Shown here piece by piece: positions 41,801-55,539 of a DNA stretch of 64,000 bases (position 1 is its first letter; every line of letters starts with the position of its first letter). The stretch covers positions 961,001-1,025,000 of the forward strand of contig CALSEQ010000033.1 in assembly GCA_943735955.1 (NCBI GenBank), given 5' to 3'. The stretch comes from Piscicola geometra (taxonomy: Eukaryota > Annelida > Clitellata > Hirudinida > Piscicolidae). Made by a program: the position numbers and the translations under genes. Below the pieces are notes generated by a model, which did not search any database, was not told the origin of the DNA, and saw only the letters and a program-made list of their open reading frames with translations.

Positions 41801-43310
41801 GCAATAAATGCAAATATGCAATATATGTAAATATGCAATATATGTAAATATGCAATATATGTTAATATGCAATATATGTAAATATGCAATATATGTAAAT
41901 ATGCATTATATGTAAATATGCAATATATGTAAATATGCAATTAATGTAAATATGCAATATATGTAAATATGCAATATATGTAAATATGCAATATATGTAA
42001 ATATGCAATTTATGCAAATATGCAATATATGCAAATATGCAATATATGTAAATATGCTATATATGTAAATATGCAATATATGTAAATATGCAAATATGCA
42101 ATATATGCAAATTTGCAATATATGCAAATATGCAATATATGTAAATATGCAATATATGTAAATATGCAATATATGTAAATATGCAATATATGTAATAATG
42201 CAATATATGTAAATATGCAATATATGTAAATATGCAAATATGCAATATATGCAAATATGCAATATATGCAAATATGCAATATATGTGAATATGCAATATA
42301 TGTAAATATGCAAATATGCAATATATGCAAATATGCAATATATGCAATTATGCAATATATGTAAATATGCAAATATGCAATATACGCAAATATGCAATAT
42401 ATGCAAAAATGCAATATATGTAAATATGCAATATATGTAAATATGCAATATATGTAAATATGCAATATATGTAAATATACAATATATGTAAATATGCAAT
42501 ATATGTAAACATGCAATATATGTGAATATGCAATAAATGCAAATATGCAATATATGTAAATATCCAATATATGTAAATATGCAATAAATGTAAATATGCA
42601 ATATATGCAAATGTGCAATATATGTAAATATGCAATATATGTAAATATGCAATATATGTAAATATGCAAATATGCAATATATGCAAATATGCAATATATG
42701 CAAATATGCAATATATGTAAATATGCAATATATGTAAATATGCAATATATGTAAATATGCAATATATGTAATTATGCAATAAATGTAAATATGCAATATA
42801 TGTAAATATGCAATATATGCAAATATGCAATATATGCAAATATGCAATATATGTAAATATGCAATATATGTAAATATGCAAATATGCAATATATGCAAAT
42901 ATGCAATATTTCCAAATATGCAATATATGTAAATATGCAATATATGTAAATATGCAATATATGTAAATATGCAATATATGTAAATATGCAATATATGTAA
43001 ATATGCAATATATGTAAATATGCAAAATATGTAAATATGCAATATATGTAAATATGCAATATATGTAAATATCCAATATATGTAAATATGCAATAAATGC
43101 AAACATGCAATATATGTAAATATGCAATATATGTAAATATGCAATATATGTAAATATGCAATATATGTAAATATGCAATATATGTAAATATGCAATATAT
43201 GTAAATATGCAATAAATGTAAATATGCAATATATGTAAATATGCAATTAATGTAAATATGCAATATATGTAAATATGCAATATATGTAAATATGCAATAT
43301 ATGTAAATAT
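41801..43310 (+). repeat. ~1.5-kb tandem block, copy 1
   Basis: It starts at gcaataaatg (41801) and ends before gcaataaatt (43311). From gcattatatg (41903) onward it matches 43447 at a constant offset of 1544; the start markers are 1510 apart, so two monomers were gained near the start of copy 2. It carries gtaataatg, atacgcaaat (CpG at 42385), two atccaat changes and a ttccaaat. Confidence 0.9.
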
Positions 43311-44853
43311 GCAATAAATTCAAATATGCAATATATGTAAATATGCAATATATGTAAATATGCAATATATGTTAATATGCAATATATGTAAATATGCAAT
43401 ATATGTTAATATGCAATATATGTAAATATGCAATATATGTAAATATGCATTATATGTAAATATGCAATATATGTAAATATGCAATTAATGTAAATATGCA
43501 ATATATGTAAATATGCAATATATGTAAATATGCAATATATGTAAATATGCAATTTATGCAAATATGCAATATATGCAAATATGCAATATATGTAAATATG
43601 CAATTAATGTAAATATGCAATATATGTAAATATGCAAATATGCAATATATGCAAATTTGCAATATATGCAAATATGCAATATATGTAAATATGCAATATA
43701 TGTAAATATGCAATATATGTAAATATGCAATATATGTAATAATGCAATATATGTAAATATGCAATATATGTAAATATGCAAATATGCAATATATGCAAAT
43801 ATGCAATATATGCAAATATGCAATATATGTGAATATGCAATATATGTAAATATGCAAATATGCAATATATGCAAATATGCAATATATGCAATTATGCAAT
43901 ATATGTAAATATGCAAATATGCAATATACGCAAATATGCAATATATGCAAAAATGCAATATATGTAAATATGCAATATATGTAAATATGCAATATATGTA
44001 AATATGCAATATATGTAAATATACAATATATGTAAATATGCAATATATGTAAACATGCAATATATGTGAATATGCAATAAATGCAAATATGCAATATATG
44101 TAAATATCCAATATATGTAAATATGCAATAAATGTAAATATGCAATATATGCAAATGTGCAATATATGTAAATATGCAATATATGTAAATATGCAATATA
44201 TGTAAATATGCAAATATGCAATATATGCAAATATGCAATATATGCAAATATGCAATATATGTAAATATGCAATATATGTAAATATGCAATATATGTAAAT
44301 ATGCAATATATGTAATTATGCAATAAATGTAAATATGCAATATATGTAAATATGCAATATATGCAAATATGCAATATATGCAAATATGCAATATATGTAA
44401 ATATGCAATATATGTAAATATGCAAATATGCAATATATGCAAATATGCAATATTTCCAAATATGCAATATATGTAAATATGCAATATATGTAAATATGCA
44501 ATATATGTAAATATGCAATATATGTAAATATGCAATATATGTAAATATGCAATATATGTAAATATGCAAAATATGTAAATATGCAATATATGTAAATATG
44601 CAATATATGTAAATATCCAATATATGTAAATATGCAATAAATGCAAACATGCAATATATGTAAATATGCAATATATGTAAATATGCAATATATGTAAATA
44701 TGCAATATATGTAAATATGCAATATATGTAAATATGCAATATATGTAAATATGCAATAAATGTAAATATGCAATATATGTAAATATGCAATTAATGTAAA
44801 TATGCAATATATGTAAATATGCAATATATGTAAATATGCAATATATGTAAATA
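43311..44853 (+). repeat. ~1.54-kb tandem block, copy 2
   Basis: Over about 1.4 kb it follows copy 1 monomer for monomer, including the rare atccaat and ttccaaat changes and atacgcaaat (CpG at 43929). The match ends near 44853, where a half-monomer cassette with gcaaagatg begins. Confidence 0.9.
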
Positions 44854-44998
44854 TGCAAATATGCAATATATGCAAAGATGCAATATATGCAAATAGGCAA
44901 TATATGTAAATATGCAATATATGTAAATATGCAATATATGTAAATATGCATTATATGTAAATATGCAAATATGCAATATATGCAAATATGCAATATAT

Positions 44999-46119
44999 GC
45001 TAATATGCAATATATGTAAATATGCAATATATGTAAATATGCAATATATGTAAAAATGCAATAGATATAAATATGCAATATATGTAAATATGCAATATAT
45101 GTAAATATGCAAATATACAATATATGCAAATATGCAATATATGCAAATATGCAATATATGTGAATATGCAATATATGTAAATATGCAATATATGTAAATA
45201 TGCAATATATGTAAATATGCAATATATGTAAATATGCAATATATGTAAATTTGCAATATATGTAAATATGCAATTATGCAATATATGCAAATATGCAAAA
45301 TATGCAAATATGCAATATATGTAAATATGCAATATATGTAAATATGCAATATATGTAAATATGCAATATATGTAAATATGCAAATATGCAATATATGCAA
45401 ATATGCAAAATATGCAAATATGCAATATATGTGAATATGCAATATATGTAAATATGCAATATATGTAAATATGCAATATATGTAAATATGCAATATATGT
45501 AAATATGCAATATATGTAAATATGCAATATATGTAAATATGCAATATATGTAAATATGCAATATATGTAAATATGCAATATATGTAAATATGCAATATAT
45601 GTAAATATGCAATATATGTAAATATGCAAATATGCAATATACGCAAATATGCAATATATGCAAAAATGCAATATATGTAAATGAACAATATATGTAAATA
45701 TGCAATATATGTAAATATGCAATATATGTAAATATACAATTAATGTAAATATGCAATATATGTAAATATGCAATATATGTAAATATGCAGTATATGCAAA
45801 TATGCAATATATGTAAATATGCAATATATGTTTATATGCAATATATGTAAATATGCAAATTATGCAAATATGCAATATATGTAAATATGCAATATATGTA
45901 AATCTGCAATATATGTAAATATGCAATATATGCAAATATGCAATATATGTAAATATGCAATATATGTAAATATGCAATATATGTAAATAGGCAATATATG
46001 TAAATATCCAATATATGTAAATATGCAATATATGTAAATATGCAATATATGTGAATATGCAATATATGTAAATATGCAGTATATGTAAATATGCAATATG
46101 CGTAAATATTCAACATATG
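44999..46119 (+). repeat. gctaatatg-to-attcaac module, copy 1
   Basis: The module begins with gctaatatg (44999) and ends with attcaacatatg (c at 46111). Inside are gcaatagatataaat, gtaaatgaacaat (g 45683), gcagtatatg, a gcaaattatgc variant, gtaaatctgc and atccaat. It recurs at 52701, 55888 and 62602. This copy has atatgcgtaaat (CpG at 46101) where the others have atacgtaaat. Confidence 0.87.
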
Positions 46120-47447
46120 TAAATATGCAATATATGTAAATATGCAAATATGCAATATATGCAAATATGCAATATATGTAAATATGCAATATATGTAAAT
46201 ATGCAATATATGTAAATATGCAATATATGTAAATATGCACTATATGTAAATATGCAATATATGTAAATATGCAAATATGCAATATATGCAAATATGCAAT
46301 ATATGTAAATATGCAATAAATGTAAATATGCAAAATATGCAAATATGCAATATATGTAAATATGCAATATATGTAAATATGCAATATATGTAAATATGCA
46401 ATATATGTAAATATGCAAATATGCAATATATGCAAATATGCAATATATGCAAATATGCAATATATGCAAATATGCAATATATGTAAATATGCAATATATG
46501 TAAATATGCAATATATGTAAATATGCAATATATGTAATTATGCAATATATGTAAATATGCAATATATGTAAATATGCAAATATGCAATATATGCAAATAT
46601 GCAATATATGCAAATATGCAATATATGTAAATATGCAATATATGTAAATATGCAAATATGCAATATATGCAAATATGCAATATTTGCAAATATGCAAAAT
46701 ATGTAAATATGCAATATATGTAAATATGCAATATATGTGAATATGCAATATATGTAAATATGCAATATATGTAAATATGCAATATATGTAAATATGCAAT
46801 ATATGTAAATATGCAATATATGTAAATATGCAATATATGAAAATATGCAATATATGTAAATATGCAATAAATGCAAATATGCAATATATGTAAATATGCA
46901 ATATATGTAAATATGCAATATATGTTAATATGCAATATATGTAAATATGCAATATATGTAAATATGCAATATATGTAAATATGCAATATATGTAAATATG
47001 CAATTAATGTAAATATGCAATATATGTAAATATGCAATATATGTAAATATGCAATATATGTAAATATGCAATTTATGCAAATATGCAATATATGCAAATA
47101 TGCAATATATGTAAATATGCTATATATGTAAAGATGCAATATATGTAAATATGCAAATATGCAATATATGCAAATTTGCAATATATGCAAATATGCAATA
47201 TATGTAAATATGCAATATATGTAAATATGCAATATATGTAAATATGCAATATATGTAATTATGCAATATATGTAAATATGCAATATATGTAAATATGCAA
47301 ATATGCAATATATGCAAATATGCAATATATGCAAATATGCAATATATGTGAATATGCAATATATGTAAATATGAAAATATGCAATATATGCAAATATGCA
47401 ATATATGCAATTATGCAATATATGTAAATATGCAAATATGCAATATA
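46120..47447 (+). repeat. Linking satellite segment
   Basis: These are monomers with cassettes at about 46260, 46420, 46570, 46650 and 47150. One gaaaat monomer near 46838 is among the very few right of 28 kb. Markers gcaataaatg, gttaatatg and gcaattaatg resemble 41.7-42.0 kb. Nothing other than satellite is seen. Confidence 0.75.
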
Positions 47448-48397
47448 CGCAAATATGCAATATATGCAAAAACGCAATATATGTAAATATGCAATATATG
47501 TAAATATGCAATATATGTAAATATGCAATATATGTAAATATACAATATATGTAAATATGCAATATATGTAAACATGCAAGATATGTGAATATGCAATAAA
47601 TGCAAATATGCAATATATGTAAATATGCAATATATGTAAATATGCAATAAATGTAAATATGCAATATATGCAAATATGCAATATATGTAAATATGCAATA
47701 TATGTAAATATGCAATATATGTAAATATGCAAATATGCAATATATGCAAATATGCAATATATGCAAATATGCAATATATGTAAATATGCAATATATGTAA
47801 ATATGCAATATATGTAAATATGCAATATATGTAATTATGCAATAAATGTGAATATGCAATATATGTAAATATGCAATATATGCAAATATGCAATATATGC
47901 AAATATGCAATATATGTAAATATGCATTATATGTAAATATGCAAATATGCAATATATGCAAATATGCAATATTTCCAAATATGCAATATATGTAAATATG
48001 CAATATATGTAAATATGCAATATATGTAAATATGCAATATATGTAAATATGCAATATATGTAAATATGCAATATATGTAAATATGCAAAATATGTAAATA
48101 TGCAGTATATGTAAATATGCAATATATGTAAATATGCAATATATGTAAATATGCAATAAATGCAAACATGCAATATATGTAAATATGCAATATATGTAAA
48201 TATGCAATATATGTAAATATGCAATATATGTAAATATGCAATATATGTAAATATGCAATAAATGTAAATATGCAATATATGTAAATATGCAATTAATGTA
48301 AATATGCAATATATGTAAATATGCAAATATGCAATATATGCAAATATGCAATATATGCAATTATGCAATATATGTAAATATGCAAATATGCAATATA
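47448..48397 (+). repeat. 950-bp block between atacgcaaat marks
   Basis: The block runs from the CpG of atacgcaaat at 47448 to that at 48398. It is 59 bp longer than the next block, which equals three monomers plus one 8-bp half. It carries gcaaaaacgc, a second CpG (about 47473) not found in sister blocks. Confidence 0.82.
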
Positions 48398-49288
48398 CGC
48401 AAATATGCAATATATGCAAAAATGCAATATATGTAAATATGCAATATATGTAAATATGCAATATATGTAAATATGCAATATATGTAAATATACAATATAT
48501 GTAAATATGCAATATATGTAAACATGCAATATATGTGAATATGCAATAAATGCAAATATGCAATATATGTAAATATGCAATATATGTAAATATGCAATAA
48601 ATGTAAATATGCAATATATGCAAATATGCAATATATGTAAGTATGCAATATATGTAAATATGCAATATATGTAAATATGCAATATATGCAAATATGCAAT
48701 ATATGCAAATATGCAATATATGTAAATATGCAATATATGTAAATATGCAATATATGTAAATATGCAATATATGTAATTATGCAATAAATGTAAATATGCA
48801 ATATATTTAAATATGCAATATATGCAAATATGCAATATATGCAAATATGCAATATATGTAAATATGCATTATATGTAAATATGCAAATATGCAATATATG
48901 CAAATATGCAATATTTCCAAATATGCAATATATGTAAATATGCAATATATGTAAATATGCAAAATATGTAAATATGCAGTATATGTAAATATGCAATATA
49001 TGTAAATATGCAATATATGTAAATATGCAATAAATGCAAACATGCAATATATGTAAATATGCAATATATGTAAATATGCAATATATGTAAATATGCAATA
49101 TATGTAAATATGCAATATATGTAAATATGCAATATATGTAAATATGCAATAAATGTAAATATGCAATATATGTAAATATGCAATTAATGTAAATATGCAA
49201 TATATGTAAATATGCAAATATGCAATATATGCAAATATGCAATATATGCAATTATGCAATATATGTAAATATGCAAATATGCAATATA
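48398..49288 (+). repeat. 891-bp tandem block, copy 1
   Basis: It is defined by atacgcaaat CpGs at 48398 and 49289. In order it holds aacatgc, gtgaat plus gcaataaatg, a C-monomer, gtaattatg, ttaaat, gcattatatg, ttccaaat, gcaaaatatg, gcagtatatg, gcaataaatg with aacatgc, and gcaattaatg. The - strand translation of a 183-residue stretch is identical in the two following copies. Confidence 0.9.
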
Positions 49289-50366
49289 CGCAAATATGCA
49301 ATATATGCAAAAATGCAATATATGTAAATATGCAATATATGTAAATATGCAATATATGTAAATATGCAATATATGTAAATATACAATATATGTAAATATG
49401 CAATATATGTAAACATGCAATATATGTGAATATGCAATAAATGCAAATATGCAATATATGTAAATATGCAATATATGTAAATATGCAATAAATGTAAATA
49501 TGCAATATATGCAAATATGCAATATATGTAAATATGCAATATATGTAAATATGCAATATATGTAAATATGCAATATATGCAAATATGCAATATATGCAAA
49601 TATGCAATATATGTAAATATGCAATATATGTAAATATGCAATATATGTAAATATGCAATATATGTAATTATGCAATAAATGTAAATATGCAATATATTTA
49701 AATATGCAATATATGCAAATATGCAATATATGCAAATATGCAATATATGTAAATATGCATTATATGTAAATATGCAAATATGCAATATATGCAAATATGC
49801 AATATTTCCAAATATGCAATATATGTAAATATGCAATATATGTAAATATGCAATATATGTAAATATGCAATATATGTAAATATGCAATATATGTAAATAT
49901 GCAATATATGTAAATATGCAAAATATGTAAATATGCAGTATATGTAAATATGCAATATATGTAAATATGCAATATATGTAAATATGCAATAAATGCAAAC
50001 ATGCAATATATGTAAATATGCAATATATGTAAATATGCAATATATGTAAATATGCAATATATGTAAATATGCAATATATGTAAATATGCAATATATGTAA
50101 ATATGCAATAAATGCAAACATGCAATATATGTAAATATGCAATATATGTAAATATGCAATATATGTAAATATGCAATATATGTAAATATGCAATATATGT
50201 AAATATGCAATATATGTAAATATGCAATAAATGTAAATATGCAATATATGTAAATATGCAATTAATGTAAATATGCAATATATGTAAATATGCAAATATG
50301 CAATATATGCAAATATGCAATATATGCAATTATGCAATATATGTAAATATGCAAATATGCAATATA
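49289..50366 (+). repeat. 891-type block expanded to 1,078 bp, copy 2
   Basis: It has the same marker order as the preceding block. It is 187 bp longer, exactly 11 monomers. The gain includes a second gcaataaatgcaaacat pair (near 50107, the first near 49987) and a longer canonical run before gcaaaatatg, so at least part of the growth is local tandem copying. Confidence 0.9.
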
Positions 50367-51411
50367 CGCAAATATGCAATATATGCAAAAATGCAATATA
50401 TGTAAATATGCAATATATGTAAATATGCAATATATGTAAATATGCAATATATGTAAATATACAATATATGTAAATATGCAATATATGTAAACATGCAATA
50501 TATGTGAATATGCAATAAATGCAAATATGCAATATATGTAAATATGCAATATATGTAAATATGCAATAAATGTAAATATGCAATATATGCAAATATGCAA
50601 TATATGTAAATATGCAATATATGTAAATATGCAATATATGTAAATATGCAATATATGCAAATATGCAATATATGCAAATATGCAATATATGTAAATATGC
50701 AATATATGTAAATATGCAATATATGTAAATATGCAATATATGTAATTATGCAATAAATGTAAATATGCAATATATTTAAATATGCAATATATGCAAATAT
50801 GCAATATATGCAAATATGCAATATATGTAAATATGCATTATATGTAAATATGCAAATATGCAATATATGCAAATATGGAATATTTCCAAATATGCAATAT
50901 ATGTAAATATGCAATATATGTAAATATGCAATATATGTAAATATGCAATATATGTAAATATGCAATATATGTAAATATGCAATATATGTAAATATGCAAA
51001 ATATGTAAATATGCAGTATATGTAAATATGCAATATATGTAAATATGCAATATATGTAAATATGCAATAAATGCAAACATGCAATATATGTAAATATGCA
51101 ATATATGTAAATATGCAATATATGTAAATATGCAATATATGTAAATATGCAATATATGTAAATATGCAATATATGTAAATATGCAATAAATGTAAATATG
51201 CAATATATGTAAATATGCAATTAATGTAAATATGCAATATATGTAAATATGCAATATATGTAAATATGCAAATATGCAATATATGCAAAGATGCAATATA
51301 TGCAAATAGGCAATATATGTAAATATGCAATATATGTAAATATGCAATATATGTAAATATGCATTATATGTAAATATGCAAATATGCAATATATGCAAAT
51401 ATGCAATATAT
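50367..51411 (+). repeat. 891-type block, copy 3, then junction
   Basis: It follows copies 1 and 2 from atacgcaaat (50367) to gcaattaatg near 51230. It then joins a cassette with gcaaagatg and gcattatatg, the sequence that precedes gctaatatg modules. Confidence 0.85.
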
Positions 51412-52352
51412 GCTAATATGCAATATATGTAAATATGCAATATATGTAAATATGCAATATATGTAAATATGCAATATATGTAAATATGCATTATATGTAA
51501 ATATGCAAATATGCAATATATGCAAATATGCAATATATGCTAATATGCAATATATGTAAATATGCAATATATGTAAATATGCAATATATGTAAAAATGCA
51601 ATAGATATAAATATGCAATATATGTAAATATGCAATATATGTAAATATGCAATATATGTAAATATGCAATATATGTAAATATGCAATATATGTAAATATG
51701 CAATATATGTAAATATGCAATAAATGTAAATATGCAATATATGTAAATATGCAATTAATGTAAATATGCAATATATGTAAATATGCAAATATGCAATATA
51801 TGCAAATATGCAATATATGCAATTATGCAATATATGTAAATATGCAAATATGCAATATACGCAAATATGCAATATATGCAAAAATGCAATATATGTAAAT
51901 ATGCAATCTATGTAAATATGCAATATATGTAAATATGCAATATATGTAAATATACAATATATGTAAATATGAAATATATGTAAACATGCAATATATGTGA
52001 ATATGCAATAAATGCAAATATGCAATATATGTAAATATGCAATATATGTAAATATGCAATAAATGTAAATATGCAATATATGCAAATATGCAATATATGT
52101 AAATATGCAATATATGTAAATATGCAATATATGTAAATATGCAATATATGCAAATATGCAATATATGCAAATATGCAATATATGTAAATATGCAATATAT
52201 GTAAATATGCAATATATGTAAATATGCAATATATGTAATTATGCAATAAATGTAAATATGCAATATATTTAAATATGCAATATATGCAAATATGCAATAT
52301 ATGCAAATATGCAATATATGTAAATATGCATTATATGTAAATATGCAAATAT
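51412..52352 (+). repeat. Short gctaatatg doublet and a further atacgcaaat block
   Basis: gctaatatg occurs at 51412 and 51539, 127 bp apart, which equals seven monomers plus one 8-bp half. The doublet is followed by gcaattaatg, atacgcaaat (CpG at 51860), aacatgc and the rest of the 891-type marker series up to gcattatatg. Confidence 0.82.
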
Positions 52353-55014
52353 GCAATAAATGCAAACATGCAATATATGTAAATATGCAATATATGTAAA
52401 TATGCAATATATGTAAATATGCAATATATGTAAATATGCAATATATGTAAATATGCAATATATGTAAATATGCAATAAATGTAAATATGCAATATATGTA
52501 AATATGCAATTAATGTAAATATGCAATATATGTAAATATGCAATATATGTAAATATGCAAATATGCAATATATGCAAAGATGCAATATATGCAAATAGGC
52601 AATATATGTAAATATGCAATATATGTAAATATGCAATATATGTAAATATGCATTATATGTAAATATGCAAATATGCAATATATGCAAATATGCAATATAT
52701 GCTAATATGCAATATATGTAAATATGCAATATATGTAAATATGCAATATATGTAAAAATGCAATAGATATAAATATGCAATATATGTAAATATGCAATAT
52801 ATGTAAATATGCAAATATACAATATATGCAAATATGCAATAAATGCAAATATGCAATATATGTGAATATGCAATATATGTAAATATGCAATATATGTAAA
52901 TATGCAAAATATGTAAATATGCAATATATGTAAATATGCAATATATGTAAATTTGCAATATATGTAAATATGCAATTATGCATTATATGCAAATATGCAA
53001 AATATGCAAATATGCAATATATGTAAATATGCAATATATGTAAATATGCAATATATGTAAATATGCAATATATGTAAATATGCAAATATGCAATATATGC
53101 AAATATGCAAAATATGCAAATATGCAATATATGTGAATATGCAATATATGTAAATATGCAATATATGTAAATATGCAATATATGTAAATATGCAATATAT
53201 GTAAATATGCAATATATGTAAATATGCAATATATGTAAATATGCAATATATGTAAATATGCAATATATGTAAATATGCAATATATGTAAATATGCAATAT
53301 ATGTAAATATGCAAATATGCAATATATGCAAATATGCAATATATGCAAAAATGCAATATATGTAAATGAACAATATATGTAAATATGCAATATATGTAAA
53401 TATGCAATATATGTAAATATACAATTAATGTGAATATGCAATATATGTAAATATGCAATATATGTAAATATGCAGTATATGCAAATATGCAATATATGTA
53501 AATATGCAATATATGTAAATATGCAATATATGTAAATATGCAAATTATGCAAATATGCAATATATGTAAATATGCAATATATGTGAATATGCAATATATG
53601 TAAATATGCAAATATGCAATATATGCAAATATGCAATATATGCAAATATGCAATATATGTAAACATGCAATATATGTAAAGATGCAATATATGTAAATCT
53701 GCAATATATGTAAATATGCAATATATGCAAATATGCAATATATGTAAATATGCAATATATGTAAATATGCAATATATGTAAATAGGCAATATATGTAAAT
53801 ATCCAATATATGTAAATATGCAATATATGTAAATATGCAATATATGTAAATATGCAATATATGTAAATATGCACTATATGTAAATATGCAATATACGTAA
53901 ATATTCAACATATGTAAATATGCAATATATGTAAATATGCAAATATGCAATATATGCAAATATGCAATATATGTAAATATGCAATATATGTAAATATGCA
54001 ATATATGTAAATATGCAATATATGTAAATATGCACTATATGTAAATATGCAATATATGTAAATATGCAAATATGCAATATATGCAAATATGCAATATATT
54101 TAAATATGCAATATATGTAAATATGCAATATATGTAAATATGCAATATATGTAAATATGCAATATATGTAAATAAGCAATATATGTAAATATGCAATATA
54201 TGTAAATATGCAAATATGCAATATATGCAAATATGCAATATATGCAAATATGCAATATATGTAAATATGCAATATATGTAAATATGCAATATATGTAAAT
54301 ATGCAATATATGTAAATATGCAATATATGTAAATATGCAATATATGTAAATATGCAATATTTGTAAATATGCAATATATGTAAATATGCAATATATGTAA
54401 ACATGCAATATATGTAAATATGCAATATATGTAAATATGCAATATATGCAAATATGCAAATATGCAATATATGCAAATATGCAATATATGCAAATATGCA
54501 ATATATGTAAATATGCAATATATGTAAATATGCAATATATGTAAATATGCAATATATGTAAATATGCAATATATGTAAATATGCAATATATGTAAATTTG
54601 CAATATATGTAAATATGCAAATAGCAATATATGCAAATATGCAAAATATGCAAATATGCAATATATGTGAATATGCAATATATGTAAATATGCAATTTAT
54701 GTAAATATGCAATATATGTAAATATGCAAATATGCAATATATGCAAATATGCAAAATATGCAAATATGCAATATATGTAAATATGCAATATATGTAAATA
54801 TGCAATATATGTAAATATGCAATATATGTAATTATGCAATATATGTAAATATGCAATATATGTAAATATTAAAATATGCAATATATGCAAATATGCAATA
54901 TATGCAAATATGCAATATATGTAAATATGCAATATATGTAAATATGCAAATATGCAATATATGCAAATATGCAATATATGCAAATATGCAATATATGCAA
55001 ATATGCAATATATG
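52353..55014 (+). repeat. 2.66-kb block, copy 1 of a pair 3,187 bp apart
   Basis: It starts at gcaataaatg plus aacatgc (52353; partner 55540). Shared marks at constant offset 3187 are gctaatatg (52701), gtaaatgaac (g 53368), atacgtaaat (CpG 53896), a 7-bp half-monomer gcaaata (54617-54623) and a taaaatat half at about 54870. It contains gctaatatg module copy 2 (52701-53914). In translation, 273-285-residue stretches differ from the partner at no more than one residue; one change is gcaatatttg near 54355 against canonical. Confidence 0.92.
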
Positions 55015-55539
55015 TAAATATGCAATATATGTAAATATGCAATAAATGTAAATATGCAATATATGCAAATATGCAATATATGTAAATATGCAATATATGT
55101 AAATATGCAATATATGTAAATATGCAATATATGCAAATATGCAATATATGCAAATATGCAATATATGTAAATATGCAATATATGTAAATATGCAATATAT
55201 GTAAATATGCAATATATGTAATTATGCAATAAATGTAAATATGCAATATATTTAAATATGCAATATATGCAAATATGCAATATATGCAAATATGCAATAT
55301 ATGTAAATATGCATTATATGTAAATATGCAAATATGCAATATATGCAAATATGCAATATTTCCAAATATGCAATATATGTAAATATGCAATATATGTAAA
55401 TATGCAATATATGTAAATATGCAATATATGTAAATATGCAATATATGTAAATATGCAATATATGTAAATATGCAAAATATGTAAATATGCAGTATATGTA
55501 AATATGCAATATATGTAAATATGCAATATATGTAAATAT
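55015..55539 (+). repeat. Spacer between the two 2.66-kb copies, 891-type
   Basis: It carries gtaattatg, gcaataaatg, ttaaat, gcattatatg, ttccaaat, gcaaaatatg and gcagtatatg in the order of the 891-bp blocks. The pair is therefore separated by a piece of the neighbouring family rather than being directly abutted. Confidence 0.82.
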
